64,000 nucleotides of DNA from Actinobaculum massiliense (GTDB lineage Bacteria > Actinomycetota > Actinomycetes > Actinomycetales > Actinomycetaceae): the NCBI RefSeq assembly GCF_001457435.1, contig NZ_LN881716.1, positions 332,174-396,173 of the forward strand, given 5' to 3'. The notes beneath the pieces are model-generated. The model did not search any database, was not told where the DNA came from, and saw nothing but the letters and a program-made list of their open reading frames with translations. The stretch's first letter is position 1; each line of letters opens with the position of its first letter. The position numbers were made by a program, and so were the translations under genes. Of this stretch, positions 18,161 through 26,800 are shown piece after piece.

Positions 18161-18199
18161 AGACCCAAGCGTACCCATCACGGCCCGCGGTGGGGAGCC

Positions 18200-18275
18200 A
18201 AAAAATGCACAAAGCCCCGATTTTCGATCATCATGCATCCAAGAAATGGACGCTGTTCCATCAAAAATCGGGGCT
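18200..18275 (-). terminator. Terminator-like hairpin after tRNA-His
   Basis: Perfect 12-bp arms (AGCCCCGATTTT at 18213-18224 and AAAATCGGGGCT at 18264-18275) with a 39-nt loop. On the minus strand they are followed by a T-rich stretch at 18200-18212. Position and strand fit termination of the tRNA-His transcript, although the loop is long. Confidence 0.5.
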
Positions 18276-18279
18276 ACCG

Positions 18280-18353
18280 GGTGGCCGACGGGGCTTGAAC
18301 CCGCGACCTCCTGGACCACAACCAGGCGCTCTACCGACTGAGCTACGGCCACC
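18280..18353 (-). tRNA. tRNA-His (anticodon GTG)
   Basis: Acceptor arms GTGGCCG and CGGCCAC, anticodon loop TTGTGGT (anticodon GTG), T-loop GGTTCAAGC. The extra G at -1 (18353) faces a C discriminator (18280), the identity element of bacterial tRNA-His. Confidence 0.95.
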
Positions 18354-18514
18354 ATGAGCAACGAAAGAAAACTATAGCTGAAATGCGTGCTCTACACCCA
18401 GCTTTCCGCCCGTGATACCGAACACGGCGGGTACCGAAACCCGCTCGCCGCTACCACGCCGATCCGCGCGCTCCGCCGTCGGGAAAAGACCACCGACGCC
18501 GGGCTCGGCCGCCG

Positions 18515-19438
18515 CTACCACGCCGCGCGTACGGCAATGGCGCCCGCGAAAGCCTTCAAATGGCTCTCGTCGGCGGAAAGATACAGAGAGCCGTCAATCA
18601 GCGAGACCTCCATAATGTAGAACTCGTTCGGGTCATCCTCGGGGGCGGGAACAAGATCAACTCGGTTGAAAAGCAGTAGGTGATCGCGCCCAAACTTCTC
18701 GCGTACCACCTTGTGCAGGCCGCCACGCACCCGATCGCCCCAGCGCCACTCCTTTTCATGCGCGGGCGAGGAGCGCACCACTTCTTCGGTCAGCGTATCG
18801 CCGCCACGGAAGCGCGGGTGGAGCATGGGCTCCTTTTCCACTCGGTAGCTCGGCATGCCGTTGAGGAAGACCAGCGAAATCTCACCGGTGGTATCGATCG
18901 TCTCCAGGTAGCGCTGCACCATCACCGCGCGGCCACGCTTAAGCTCATGCTGGGCGTGGAGGATGGCCTCCGAGCGCGAGGGCGCCTCATTGGCGGTGTA
19001 GCGCCCCGTGCCTCGACCCGCCGAAGAAACCGCGGGTTTCACAACGAAATCGCCACTCGCCGGGAAACGGGTATGCACCTGGTGCTTGGTGAGGTCTTCA
19101 TCCGGTTCCAGCCACGCCGTCGGGATGGTCGGCAAACCCACGCGGCGCAAATCCTCCAGATAGTGCTTATCGGAGTTCCATTCCAAAAGGTCCGGCGCAT
19201 TCAGGAGGCGCGGCACCGAGCGGGACCAATCAATGAACTTCTTCCGATCCCGGGCGTAGTCGCGCACGGAACGCACCACGACCAGATCGGCTTCGTCCCA
19301 CTTCACGTCCGGATCGGACCACACGCCAATGCGCGGCTCAATGCCCTTATCGCGAAGGGCGTCCGGGAGGCCCGATTCGTCGGGGGCCAGGTTCGGCAAA
19401 TCTGCGGAAGTCGCAAGGATTACTACGGGATCAGACAC
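18515..19438 (-). CDS. ATP-grasp domain protein of unknown substrate
   Basis: A 307-residue protein whose middle and C-terminal parts look like an ATP-grasp ligase: FVVKPAVSSAGRGTGRY for the ATP loop, AVMVQRYLETIDTTGEISLVFLNG, and FNRVDLVP...EFYIMEVSLIDGSLYL for the metal-binding end. The family forms carbon-nitrogen bonds between a carboxylate and an amine using ATP. The substrate cannot be told, and no biosynthetic partner is adjacent. GTG 19438 lies seven bases after TAGGCT, a leaderless start. Divergent from the transporter gene that follows on the plus strand. Confidence 0.75.
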   Translation of the reverse strand: MSDPVVILATSADLPNLAPDESGLPDALRDKGIEPRIGVWSDPDVKWDEADLVVVRSVRDYARDRKKFIDWSRSVPRLLNAPDLLEWNSDKHYLEDLRRVGLPTIPTAWLEPDEDLTKHQVHTRFPASGDFVVKPAVSSAGRGTGRYTANEAPSRSEAILHAQHELKRGRAVMVQRYLETIDTTGEISLVFLNGMPSYRVEKEPMLHPRFRGGDTLTEEVVRSSPAHEKEWRWGDRVRGGLHKVVREKFGRDHLLLFNRVDLVPAPEDDPNEFYIMEVSLIDGSLYLSADESHLKAFAGAIAVRAAW

Positions 19439-19681
19439 AAGGCCCAGCCTACCTTCACGAAGCGAAACTTTCGCGCGAACTTTCCGGTGGGGTCGAAAGC
19501 CGCCAATTTTACTGCGTCACTTTCAACTACATGGTGCGCCTCTCAAACCCAGGTTTCCAGCCAGCCCAATCGCCTCCACAAAGGTAATCTCAGAGGTAGG
19601 AAACTCTGGCCCGGTACACGCGCCGGCCGGCGGGCAACGCCGTCGGGAAAAATCGTCAGGAAATGGATTTTGGAGGAACCC

Positions 19682-21250
19682 GTGCAGCTACTTGGATCCA
19701 GCCCGCTTCTCACCCTCTTCGTGGTGATCGCGGCGGGGTCGATTATTGGTGCGATACCGTTCGGAAAGCTCAAGTTCGGCGCGGCCGGCGCGCTTTTCGT
19801 GGGCCTGGCGCTTTCCGCCGCCGACCCCACCCTGGGCGAGGGAATGGCACTCGTGCAGTCACTTGGCCTGGCGCTTTTCGTCTACACCATCGGAATCTCG
19901 GCGGGCGCCGGATTCTTCTCGCAGTTCCGTTCCCAACTGGGCCTGCTCGGAAGCGGTGTGGTGGCGACGGCGATCGCCGCCCTCATTTCGGTGCTCCTCG
20001 GCCACGTTTTCGACATTCCGCGCAATTTACTGGCCGGCCTGTTTACCGGCGCCATGACCTCCGCGCCCGCGATGGCGGCGGCGAACTCGATTTCGGGTTC
20101 CTCGGACCCCTCGGTGGGTTACGCATTCGGCTACCCCATCGCCGTCATCGTTGGAATCATTATTGTTTCGGCGATTGTGACAATGCGCTGGCCAGGGCGT
20201 AAAGACACTCCCTCGCTGGCCGATGCGCATCTGACCCCGGTCACGATTGAGGTGGAGCATCCGGAAAATCTGCGCGAAATTCCGCGCTGGCGCTCCGGTG
20301 ATGTGCAGTTCTCCTACCTTCAGCGCAATGGTGAAACTCGCGTGGTCCTGCCCGGGGAAGACCTGCACGAAGGCGATCATGTGGTGGCGGTTGGTTTGCC
20401 CGAGCCGGTCAACCAGGTGATTGAGGAGCTGGGGCACAAAGTTCCCGAGCATCTGGCGGACGATCGCTCAAACGTCGAATTTGAGCGCTTTGTGGTCTCT
20501 AACCCGGATCTCTACTCGCGCAAAATCGCCGAGCTTTCCCTGCCCGCGCGCTACGGCGCCACGGTCACCCGCATTCAGCGCGGTGATCTGGAGTTGTTGG
20601 CCAACGGCAATTCGGTGCTCCAGCCGGGCGATCGTGTTGCGGTGGTTGTTCCCACCAAGTATCACGACGACGTCGAAGCAATCTTCGGTAACTCCGAGCG
20701 CAAGGTTTCGGAAGTCGACGCGCTGACCTTGGCGCTCGGCCTCACCATTGGCGTGCTCGTGGGTCTGGTGGAAGTTCCGCTCCCGGGCGGACTTTCCTTC
20801 TCGTTGGGAACCGCCGCTGGCCCGCTGGTTATTGGCATGATCCTCGGGGCGATCCGCCGCACCGGGCCACTGGTCTGGCAGCTTCCGGAAGCCGCTAATT
20901 TGACGTTGCGCCAGTTCGGCCTGTTCCTATTCCTGGCGGGGCTGGGGCTAACGGCGGGACCGAGCTTTGCGGAAGTTCTTGCCTCTCCCCTGGCCTGGAA
21001 GGCCGCTCTGACCGCGGCGATCGTGACGATCTTTAGTTGCGTGGCGATTTTGCTGTGCTGCCGCTTCTGGCTCAATCTTTCCGCCCCGCGTTCCGCCGGC
21101 GCCATGGCCGGATTCTTAGGCCAGGCCGCGATTCTGGAGGCCGCCGTCTCCAAGGTGGCAGACGAGCGCATCGATTCTGCTTATGCTGCACTTTTCGCCT
21201 TCGCGATCATCGTGAAAATTCTGCTGGTCCCCGTGGTGCTCACGCTCTAG
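19682..21250 (+). CDS. Aspartate:alanine-exchanger-type (AAEx) transporter with two RCK_C domains
   Basis: About 522 residues from GTG 19682, preceded by GGAGG. Two blocks of membrane helices (LLGSSPLLTLFVVIAAGSIIG onward, and VDALTLALGLTIGVLVGLVEV onward) flank a central soluble part with two TrkA-C/RCK_C-like domains (VVLPGEDLHEGDHVVAVG and ANGNSVLQPGDRVAVVV). This is the AspT/YidE architecture. Each half carries a duplicated family core, for example TGAMTSAPAMAAA and LGQAAILEAAV. Substrate is unproven; AspT itself exchanges aspartate for alanine. The open frame extends upstream to 18680, but that portion is a shadow of the ATP-grasp gene. A strong terminator follows. Confidence 0.85.
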   Translation: MQLLGSSPLLTLFVVIAAGSIIGAIPFGKLKFGAAGALFVGLALSAADPTLGEGMALVQSLGLALFVYTIGISAGAGFFSQFRSQLGLLGSGVVATAIAALISVLLGHVFDIPRNLLAGLFTGAMTSAPAMAAANSISGSSDPSVGYAFGYPIAVIVGIIIVSAIVTMRWPGRKDTPSLADAHLTPVTIEVEHPENLREIPRWRSGDVQFSYLQRNGETRVVLPGEDLHEGDHVVAVGLPEPVNQVIEELGHKVPEHLADDRSNVEFERFVVSNPDLYSRKIAELSLPARYGATVTRIQRGDLELLANGNSVLQPGDRVAVVVPTKYHDDVEAIFGNSERKVSEVDALTLALGLTIGVLVGLVEVPLPGGLSFSLGTAAGPLVIGMILGAIRRTGPLVWQLPEAANLTLRQFGLFLFLAGLGLTAGPSFAEVLASPLAWKAALTAAIVTIFSCVAILLCCRFWLNLSAPRSAGAMAGFLGQAAILEAAVSKVADERIDSAYAALFAFAIIVKILLVPVVLTL

Positions 21251-21323
21251 GAGAGGGCTGGGGGCTGGCGGCACAGGCTCCCGGGCTGGTGGGCGCAAGC
21301 TGGCGTGCTTGCGGCGCAAGCTA

Positions 21324-21380
21324 CTGCTCCCCGAAAGCAGGAGGCATTCGGCCCAGCTTTCGGGGAGCAGTTTTATTTTT
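21324..21380 (+). terminator. Rho-independent terminator of the AAEx transporter gene
   Basis: Perfect 15-bp arms (21324-21338 and 21356-21370, CTGCTCCCCGAAAGC and its complement) with a 17-nt loop, followed by TTTTATTTTT. It lies between converging transporter and hsp20 genes; the T-run is only on the plus strand. Confidence 0.9.
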
Positions 21381-21411
21381 ACTTGATTGCAGTCCTATTG
21401 CTTCCGCTTTA

Positions 21412-21828
21412 TTACTTTCGCGCGATTTGAATCTTGCGGCCCTGTGCCGCCTCGCTCGTCTTGGCCGTTACCACGAGCACACCGTTTTTCAGCTCAGCGT
21501 CGACCGTGGAGGTATCCACCGACTGGTCGAAAGCAAGATCGCGGGAGATGCGGCGCGTACGCTTGCCGTTCTCATTTTCCTCTTCCTGCTCCGCCTTCAA
21601 CGTGATGTGATCGGGATACACCGATAGATCCAGCTCTTCCTCGCTGAAACCGGGCACGTCAAAGACGACTTCGTAGCCGTCGTCGTTCTTCTTCATGAAC
21701 GAGCGGTAGCGCTCCCCCACGGATTCAGCCTCGCCCGCCTCATTGCGCAAAACACGAGTCGGGAAAGCAAAGAAGCCCTCGAAGGGATCCATCATCCGTG
21801 AAAACTGCCGATTGAGTTCGCTAGCCAT
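21412..21828 (-). CDS. hsp20: Small heat-shock protein, Hsp20/alpha-crystallin family
   Basis: About 138 residues. The alpha-crystallin domain runs from about YEVVFDVPGFSEEELDLSVYPDHITLKAE to the C-terminal LKNGVLVVTAKTSE; the family GVL signature is present and the tail ends KIQIARK. It holds unfolding proteins during heat stress. ATG 21828 has AGAGGAA upstream; the open frame to 21873 is not needed. A HAIR-like HspR operator lies about 225 bp upstream, overlapping a TATACT -10 box, so repression by HspR is likely. Confidence 0.9.
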   Translation of the reverse strand: MASELNRQFSRMMDPFEGFFAFPTRVLRNEAGEAESVGERYRSFMKKNDDGYEVVFDVPGFSEEELDLSVYPDHITLKAEQEEENENGKRTRRISRDLAFDQSVDTSTVDAELKNGVLVVTAKTSEAAQGRKIQIARK

Positions 21829-22040
21829 TTTTCCTCTTTTCATTCCTGAAGCTCTGGCCCCTGCCACCGGCATTGGCCAGCTCGAGAAACGTTCGCCGCT
21901 CGGTTTGCCCGAACCGGCTCCGCTTCTCTATTCAATTTCTCTGTTCAGTGAGTACAAGGAATTTCAGCCAAAAATACTTCCCGTTTTCGCCAAATTTCTC
22001 GAAGAGTAAAAACGGCGATAATTTGCGGAAAATGGGAATA

Positions 22041-22074
22041 AATCGCGAGTATAGTTGAGCGTTATTGACTCAAG
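22041..22074 (-). promoter_or_regulatory. hsp20 promoter with HAIR-type HspR operator
   Basis: On the minus strand CTTGAGT, seven bases, then GCTCAAC (22054-22074) matches the HAIR consensus CTTGAGT-N7-ACTCAAG at 12 of 14 arm positions. A TATACT -10 box follows directly (22048-22053), so bound HspR would block RNA polymerase. The predicted start near 22041 leaves a 5' leader of about 210 nt before hsp20. Confidence 0.7.
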
Positions 22075-22136
22075 TTTATAGAAGCTCAGCGGCTCAGCTT
22101 TTTTGCTCTCACTGCGCTCCAGCTCGCCCACTGAGC

Positions 22137-22946
22137 TCAATCGGCCTCGTCGCGCAGGCGCTGAATTTCTCTCGCCTCGGCAACCCGCGCCTCGCGTTCC
22201 TTCGCCCAGGGAATAGCTATCCGCTCCATCAAATCAGCCACAGCTCCCGGATGCTCGAATGAGTGATCCACGCGCATTTCACTCAAATCCGCGGCCTCCC
22301 CCGCTCGTTCCAAAATCGCTTCGGAGTTAGTTCCCGCGGCAACCGCCCGCCGCGCCGCATCGCGAGCGCGTGCACGCAAATTGCCCGCCGTGTATGAAAT
22401 GTCTTCCGAGCTACGGTTTTGCGAGAGTTTCGCCTTCCCGACGACGTCATCGACCACCACCTCGATTCCGACCAGCGCCTTTAACATGGGCGCCACGCCC
22501 GCGCCGCTTTCCGTGCCGGCCCCGCACGCGCCGGGACTCCACTCGGGCTCGTGGGCGCGCGAAAGCTCGGCGAGGGTGCGGATTTTCCAGTCGGAGTCGT
22601 GATGGGCCACGAGGCGCCCGCGGATTTGGATCGTGAGGTAATTCCAGGTGGGGACGCGCGGCATTCGAGCATCCGGGGCCGCCCGCGTCATATCGGATGG
22701 GGAAACGTAGCAGTTCGGGCCGGTGACGGTGACCAGGCATTCTCCGGCGTCGTGCCACTGCGGGTTGACCTTGGCGCAGTGCGTATGGAGCGCGAGTTTT
22801 CCGTCCGCGCGGCGCGCAATATTAAAAGGGAGAAAGGTGGCATCAATCCCCCGCTCGGCGCAGGTGATAAATTGGCCGACCCCAATGCGAGCGGCCCACG
22901 CCACCGCGGCGTCGGGATCGAGGTTGAACTGAGCTGCGACGTACAT
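22137..22946 (-). CDS. PaiB-like FMN-binding protein
   Basis: A 269-residue protein with the PaiB family layout: MYVAAQFNLD at the start, the RADGKLALHTHCAKVNPQW block, VTVTGPNCYVSPS, VPTWNYLTIQIRGRL and the closing LVGIEVVVDDVVGKAKLSQNR. PaiB-type proteins have a split-barrel FMN-binding fold and were first linked to negative control of protease and sporulation genes in Bacillus; the function in actinobacteria is unknown. A C-terminal extension of about 80 charged, alanine-rich residues follows the family core. ATG 22946 lies six bases after TAGCCT, a leaderless start. Confidence 0.8.
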   Translation of the reverse strand: MYVAAQFNLDPDAAVAWAARIGVGQFITCAERGIDATFLPFNIARRADGKLALHTHCAKVNPQWHDAGECLVTVTGPNCYVSPSDMTRAAPDARMPRVPTWNYLTIQIRGRLVAHHDSDWKIRTLAELSRAHEPEWSPGACGAGTESGAGVAPMLKALVGIEVVVDDVVGKAKLSQNRSSEDISYTAGNLRARARDAARRAVAAGTNSEAILERAGEAADLSEMRVDHSFEHPGAVADLMERIAIPWAKEREARVAEAREIQRLRDEAD

Positions 22947-23021
22947 GAAAGCAGGCTACCTGGCTCGCGCCTGCGCCAGCACCAGCCGCAACCGGCGGGT
23001 AAAGCGAGAACTCGGAAAACG

Positions 23022-23048
23022 AAAAAACCCGGAGCTTTTAGCTCCGGG
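23022..23048 (-). terminator. Rho-independent terminator after tRNA-Lys
   Basis: Stem CCCGGAGCT/AGCTCCGGG (23028-23048) followed on the minus strand by six T residues. It lies directly downstream of tRNA-Lys. Confidence 0.85.
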
Positions 23049-23057
23049 CCTCGCCTG

Positions 23058-23129
23058 TACACCGCGAGGGACTCGAACCCACAACCCACTGATTAAGAGT
23101 CAGTTGCTCTACCATTGAGCTAGCGGTGC
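23058..23129 (-). tRNA. tRNA-Lys (anticodon CTT)
   Basis: Acceptor arms GCACCGC and GCGGTGT (one G-U pair), anticodon loop CTCTTAA between CTGA and TCAG (anticodon CTT), T-loop GGTTCGAGT. A terminator follows. Confidence 0.94.
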
Positions 23130-23244
23130 ATTTGCCGCAAAGTTTTTTCAGTCACCCTTGCAACGAAGTAATACTTTAGCGTCGCTCCCGCGGCCTTTGC
23201 AAGCCGAGCGCGTGTAATGCTCGGCACACGCTTCAATGCGGCGG

Positions 23245-23272
23245 CAGTTAGCCCCGCTAACTCGGGGATCAC
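23245..23272 (-). repeat. Degenerate terminal CRISPR repeat
   Basis: Begins exactly 61 bp before the first intact repeat and matches the consensus at 20 of 28 positions; the CCCCG/CGGGG part of the stem survives. A decayed repeat marks the leader-distal (oldest) end of an array, which agrees with the leader and cas genes lying at the other end. It encloses one further 33-nt spacer (23273-23305). Confidence 0.8.
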
Positions 23273-23305
23273 TAAGTGGAAGTCTTCGCGGTCCTGCGTT
23301 CGGCC

Positions 23306-26300
23306 GGCTCATCCCCGCTTACGCGGGGAGCACCTTTGTGGGCATACGCCGCGCATTCAAAACTTGGGCTCATCCCCGCTTACGCGGGGAGCACGACGAA
23401 CTCCGCGAACGTGGAGCGTTCTCCGTAGGCTCATCCCCGCTTACGCGGGGAGCACCGAGACTCGCGTACGCATCGAGCACCGTCGGAGGGCTCATCCCCG
23501 CTTACGCGGGGAGCACATGGCCGTCAATTCGGAGGCGTACCGGGCCGAAGGCTCATCCCCGCTTACGCGGGGAGCACCAAGGGATGAGGGGCTCCGGCGG
23601 TGGAACTCGAGGCTCATCCCCGCTTACGCGGGGAGCACCCTTCATCACGCGTAAATAACTCCTCAATCAGGGGCTCATCCCCGCTTACGCGGGGAGCACG
23701 TGGAGCGAGACAAGCTAGCTCTGGCGGGGCGGGGCTCATCCCCGCTTACGCGGGGAGCACTTCGTCGATGAGGGCGGGACAGTTGGTGGAGACGGCTCAT
23801 CCCCGCTTACGCGGGGAGCACTCGATATCGGTGAGGAGCGGGCCAAAACCGGCAGGCTCATCCCCGCTTACGCGGGGAGCACCGGCGTTATCGTGTGGGT
23901 AATGTGGCTGACGTGGGCTCATCCCCGCTTACGCGGGGAGCACCCTCAAGCAAGCAGTACGTGAATTAACCCAATCGGCTCATCCCCGCTTACGCGGGGA
24001 GCACTTACGCCCCGCCGGGCGTCTAGTTATCGGCGGCGGCTCATCCCCGCTTACGCGGGGAGCACACGGGCGATACGGGTCGGTGACTGTTGGAGGAGGG
24101 CTCATCCCCGCTTACGCGGGGAGCACCCTCTGCGTTAGCTGTAAGCGCGTAAACGTTGAGGCTCATCCCCGCTTACGCGGGGAGCACTTTAGCGACTTGC
24201 GGCAACATTCGCCGCCCCGCAGGCTCATCCCCGCTTACGCGGGGAGCACCGCGTACATCCCGGAATCGGCACGCTCACCAAAGGCTCATCCCCGCTTACG
24301 CGGGGAGCACTCCCGCCCGCCGCCTGTGGCGTGGCGACAGCCGGGCTCATCCCCGCTTACGCGGGGAGCACTTTTCTCGCCGAACTGGCGGGCGTGCCTA
24401 GGCAGGCTCATCCCCGCTTACGCGGGGAGCACGATGGAGAGTGATGCGCGGATGCCCTCGGCGGCGGCTCATCCCCGCTTACGCGGGGAGCACTATTCTC
24501 GGTAGGGCAGGTATCCGGTAATGCTGGCTCATCCCCGCTTACGCGGGGAGCACGGCTGATAGCCCGTCAAATGTGCGGCCGCTGTGGGCTCATCCCCGCT
24601 TACGCGGGGAGCACCAGTTTTTCCCGTTGTGTCGAATGGAACCGAAAGGCTCATCCCCGCTTACGCGGGGAGCACGCGATGCCGAGTGAGGGGCGCGTCC
24701 GCGAGAAGGGCTCATCCCCGCTTACGCGGGGAGCACTAGCCCCGCTTTCCGAGGAACCCAAACCAGCGCGGCTCATCCCCGCTTACGCGGGGAGCACTAG
24801 CCCCGCTTTCCGAGGAACCCAAACCAGCGCGGCTCATCCCCGCTTACGCGGGGAGCACTAGTCCCGCTTTTACGAGCCGTTCCGCGTCGCGGGCTCATCC
24901 CCGCTTACGCGGGGAGCACGTGAAATCAATATCGAAAAGAGTTGCTTGGCTCAGGCTCATCCCCGCTTACGCGGGGAGCACTCACGTATGCGGGTTCTGG
25001 GTATGTTGTGCCGAGGCTCATCCCCGCTTACGCGGGGAGCACACGTGCGCGGCAAACGCCTTCGATATGCAGTATGGCTCATCCCCGCTTACGCGGGGAG
25101 CACTTCCAGTTCTTGCGGGTCGTCGTCGAGCCCGTAGGCTCATCCCCGCTTACGCGGGGAGCACGAAAGTCCAGGCCTTCGTCTCCGGGGTCTTCCCGGC
25201 TCATCCCCGCTTACGCAGGGAGCACTATGTCAACGCGCCGTTTTCAACCCGGGAAAGGGGCTCATCCCCGCTTACGCGGGGAGCACGTCGGGCGCGTATT
25301 TTTTGAGTGGTTCGAGGAAGGCTCATCCCCGCTTACGCGGGGAGCACCAAGCCACCGAATGGGCGGCGAAAGGTGCTCGCGGCTCATCCCCGCTTACGCG
25401 GGGAGCACTTGGCGCGACCTGGTAGGCAACAACTCGTCGACGGCTCATCCCCGCTTACGCGGGGAGCACTCTCCTTTATGTGAGTGGGATGGAACTTTTT
25501 CCGGCTCATCCCCGCTTACGCGGGGAGCACGCCACTGCCCAGAACTCCTCCGGGGTCACTTTCGGCTCATCCCCGCTTACGCGGGGAGCACGTTCCTCAA
25601 GCTGGTCAGGCGCGACTTGTGGGGGGCTCATCCCCGCTTACGCGGGGAGCACCCGACTACTACGACAGTGAGACGGTAGTAACCCGGCTCATCCCCGCTT
25701 ACGCGGGGAGCACTTACAGTCCTCACTGGCTGGGGATACGAGGAAAGGCTCATCCCCGCTTACGCGGGGAGCACTAAATGCGGCTGGCCTGGATAGTGTG
25801 CGTGAGAGGCTCATCCCCGCTTACGCGGGGAGCACCAGGGGGTATAGGTTCTCGTGCCATGCCCTTAGGGCTCATCCCCGCTTACGCGGGGAGCACTGCC
25901 GGCGTGAACCCGTAAAAAATCGGCTCATGGGCTCATCCCCGCTTACGCGGGGAGCACGTGGGGCCCGCCGCGGCCGAGCCTCCCGGCCCCGGCTCATCCC
26001 CGCTTACGCGGGGAGCACCCTTTCGAACGTTTGGTTGATTGCTTGGGTGGCGGCTCATCCCCGCTTACGCGGGGAGCACTGTTTCATCGGTTATCCCTTT
26101 CCATTGCGTTAGGGCTCATCCCCGCTTACGCGGGGAGCACCTATCGCCGCCGCCGCCAAGCTCTGCCCATGCCGGCTCATCCCCGCTTACGCGGGGAGCA
26201 CTCGGGTCGCGCATCGTCACATCACCGTTAAACAGGCTCATCCCCGCTTACGCGGGGAGCACTATGACAAGGAGCGTCAGCTTCCCGGTACCGCGGGCTC

Positions 26301-26323
26301 ATCCCCGCTTACGCGGGGAGCAC
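23306..26323 (-). CRISPR. Type I-E CRISPR array, 50 repeats and 49 spacers
   Basis: Repeat length 28, spacer length 33 (period 61) except one 34-nt spacer at 24920-24953. Read in the transcribed (minus) direction the repeat has 5' flank GTGCT, stem CCCCGC/GCGGGG with loop GTAA, and 3' handle ATGAGCC, typical of I-E. The leader and cas2 are at the right end, so newest spacers are near 26296. One internal repeat (25198) carries a single base change in the stem. The spacers at 24737-24769 and 24798-24830 are identical. Transcripts are cut by Cas6e at the base of the hairpin. Plus-strand open frames across the array are artefacts of the repeat. Confidence 0.98.
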
Positions 26324-26407
26324 ACTAAATGACCTGGGGTTTTACCCGAGGGCTTTAGCTCTTTTATTCACTTTATCCGGTTTTCGTTGTTTGTGGAATA
26401 CGAAGTA
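26324..26407 (-). promoter_or_regulatory. CRISPR leader
   Basis: An 84-bp AT-rich stretch between the first (newest) repeat and the cas2 stop. On the minus strand it contains GGATAAAGTGAATAAAA and ends CATTTAGT directly before the first repeat. It should hold the array promoter and the Cas1-Cas2 integration signal; part of the leader may extend into the cas2 tail. Confidence 0.7.
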
Positions 26408-26800
26408 TTAGGAGTCGGATTGGTGCCCTTCGGCATCACTCGCCCACTTCGGGGAACGGGCATCGTACATCCTCCTGGCTGCACTCCAGCCGCGACCCCG
26501 CCTACTTACCGTTCTGGATTGTTCAGAGGAGCACGGCCTCTTCATCAAGACAAGCCCGTCGAAATCTGTAGGTTCCCACTCGTGGTGGTAAACGTCAAAG
26601 TGAAGGTGTTGCTCGCCTGCAGCCGAATGCACCATGATCGCTTTGCCATTCTGGCATAACTCCTTCGTTCGCGCCCATATCAGCTCTCTAATCCGAGCCG
26701 ACGGGTTGCCAACGAATACCCCCGCAGAGATCTCTAACAACCATTTCGTTAGATCTCCACGCAAACTCGCGGGCGCTGCCGTCAGGACTAAAACCATCAT
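26408..26800 (-). CDS. cas2e: CRISPR-associated endonuclease Cas2e
   Basis: About 130 residues. The ferredoxin-like Cas2e core begins MMVLVLTAAPASLRGDLTKW and includes VGNPSARIRELIW and the HFDVYHHEWEPTDFDGLVLMKRP end. With Cas1 it forms the integrase that adds new spacers. A basic, arginine/serine-rich tail of about 40 residues follows the normal family end, so the protein is longer than usual Cas2e. The ATG at 26800 overlaps the cas1 stop by four bases (ATGA) and has GGAG upstream. Confidence 0.93.
   Translation of the reverse strand: MMVLVLTAAPASLRGDLTKWLLEISAGVFVGNPSARIRELIWARTKELCQNGKAIMVHSAAGEQHLHFDVYHHEWEPTDFDGLVLMKRPCSSEQSRTVSRRGRGWSAARRMYDARSPKWASDAEGHQSDS

Noticed and set aside
18680..19681. 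N-terminal 334-residue extension of the AAEx transporter frame
   Set aside because: It is antisense to the ATP-grasp gene; the GTG at 19682 with GGAGG gives a normal AspT-type N-terminus.
23217..26332. Many open frames across the CRISPR array with repeated peptides such as LIPAYAGST and HPRLRGEH
   Set aside because: They are translations of the repeat in different frames, a known artefact; they have no start signals or codon bias of real genes.
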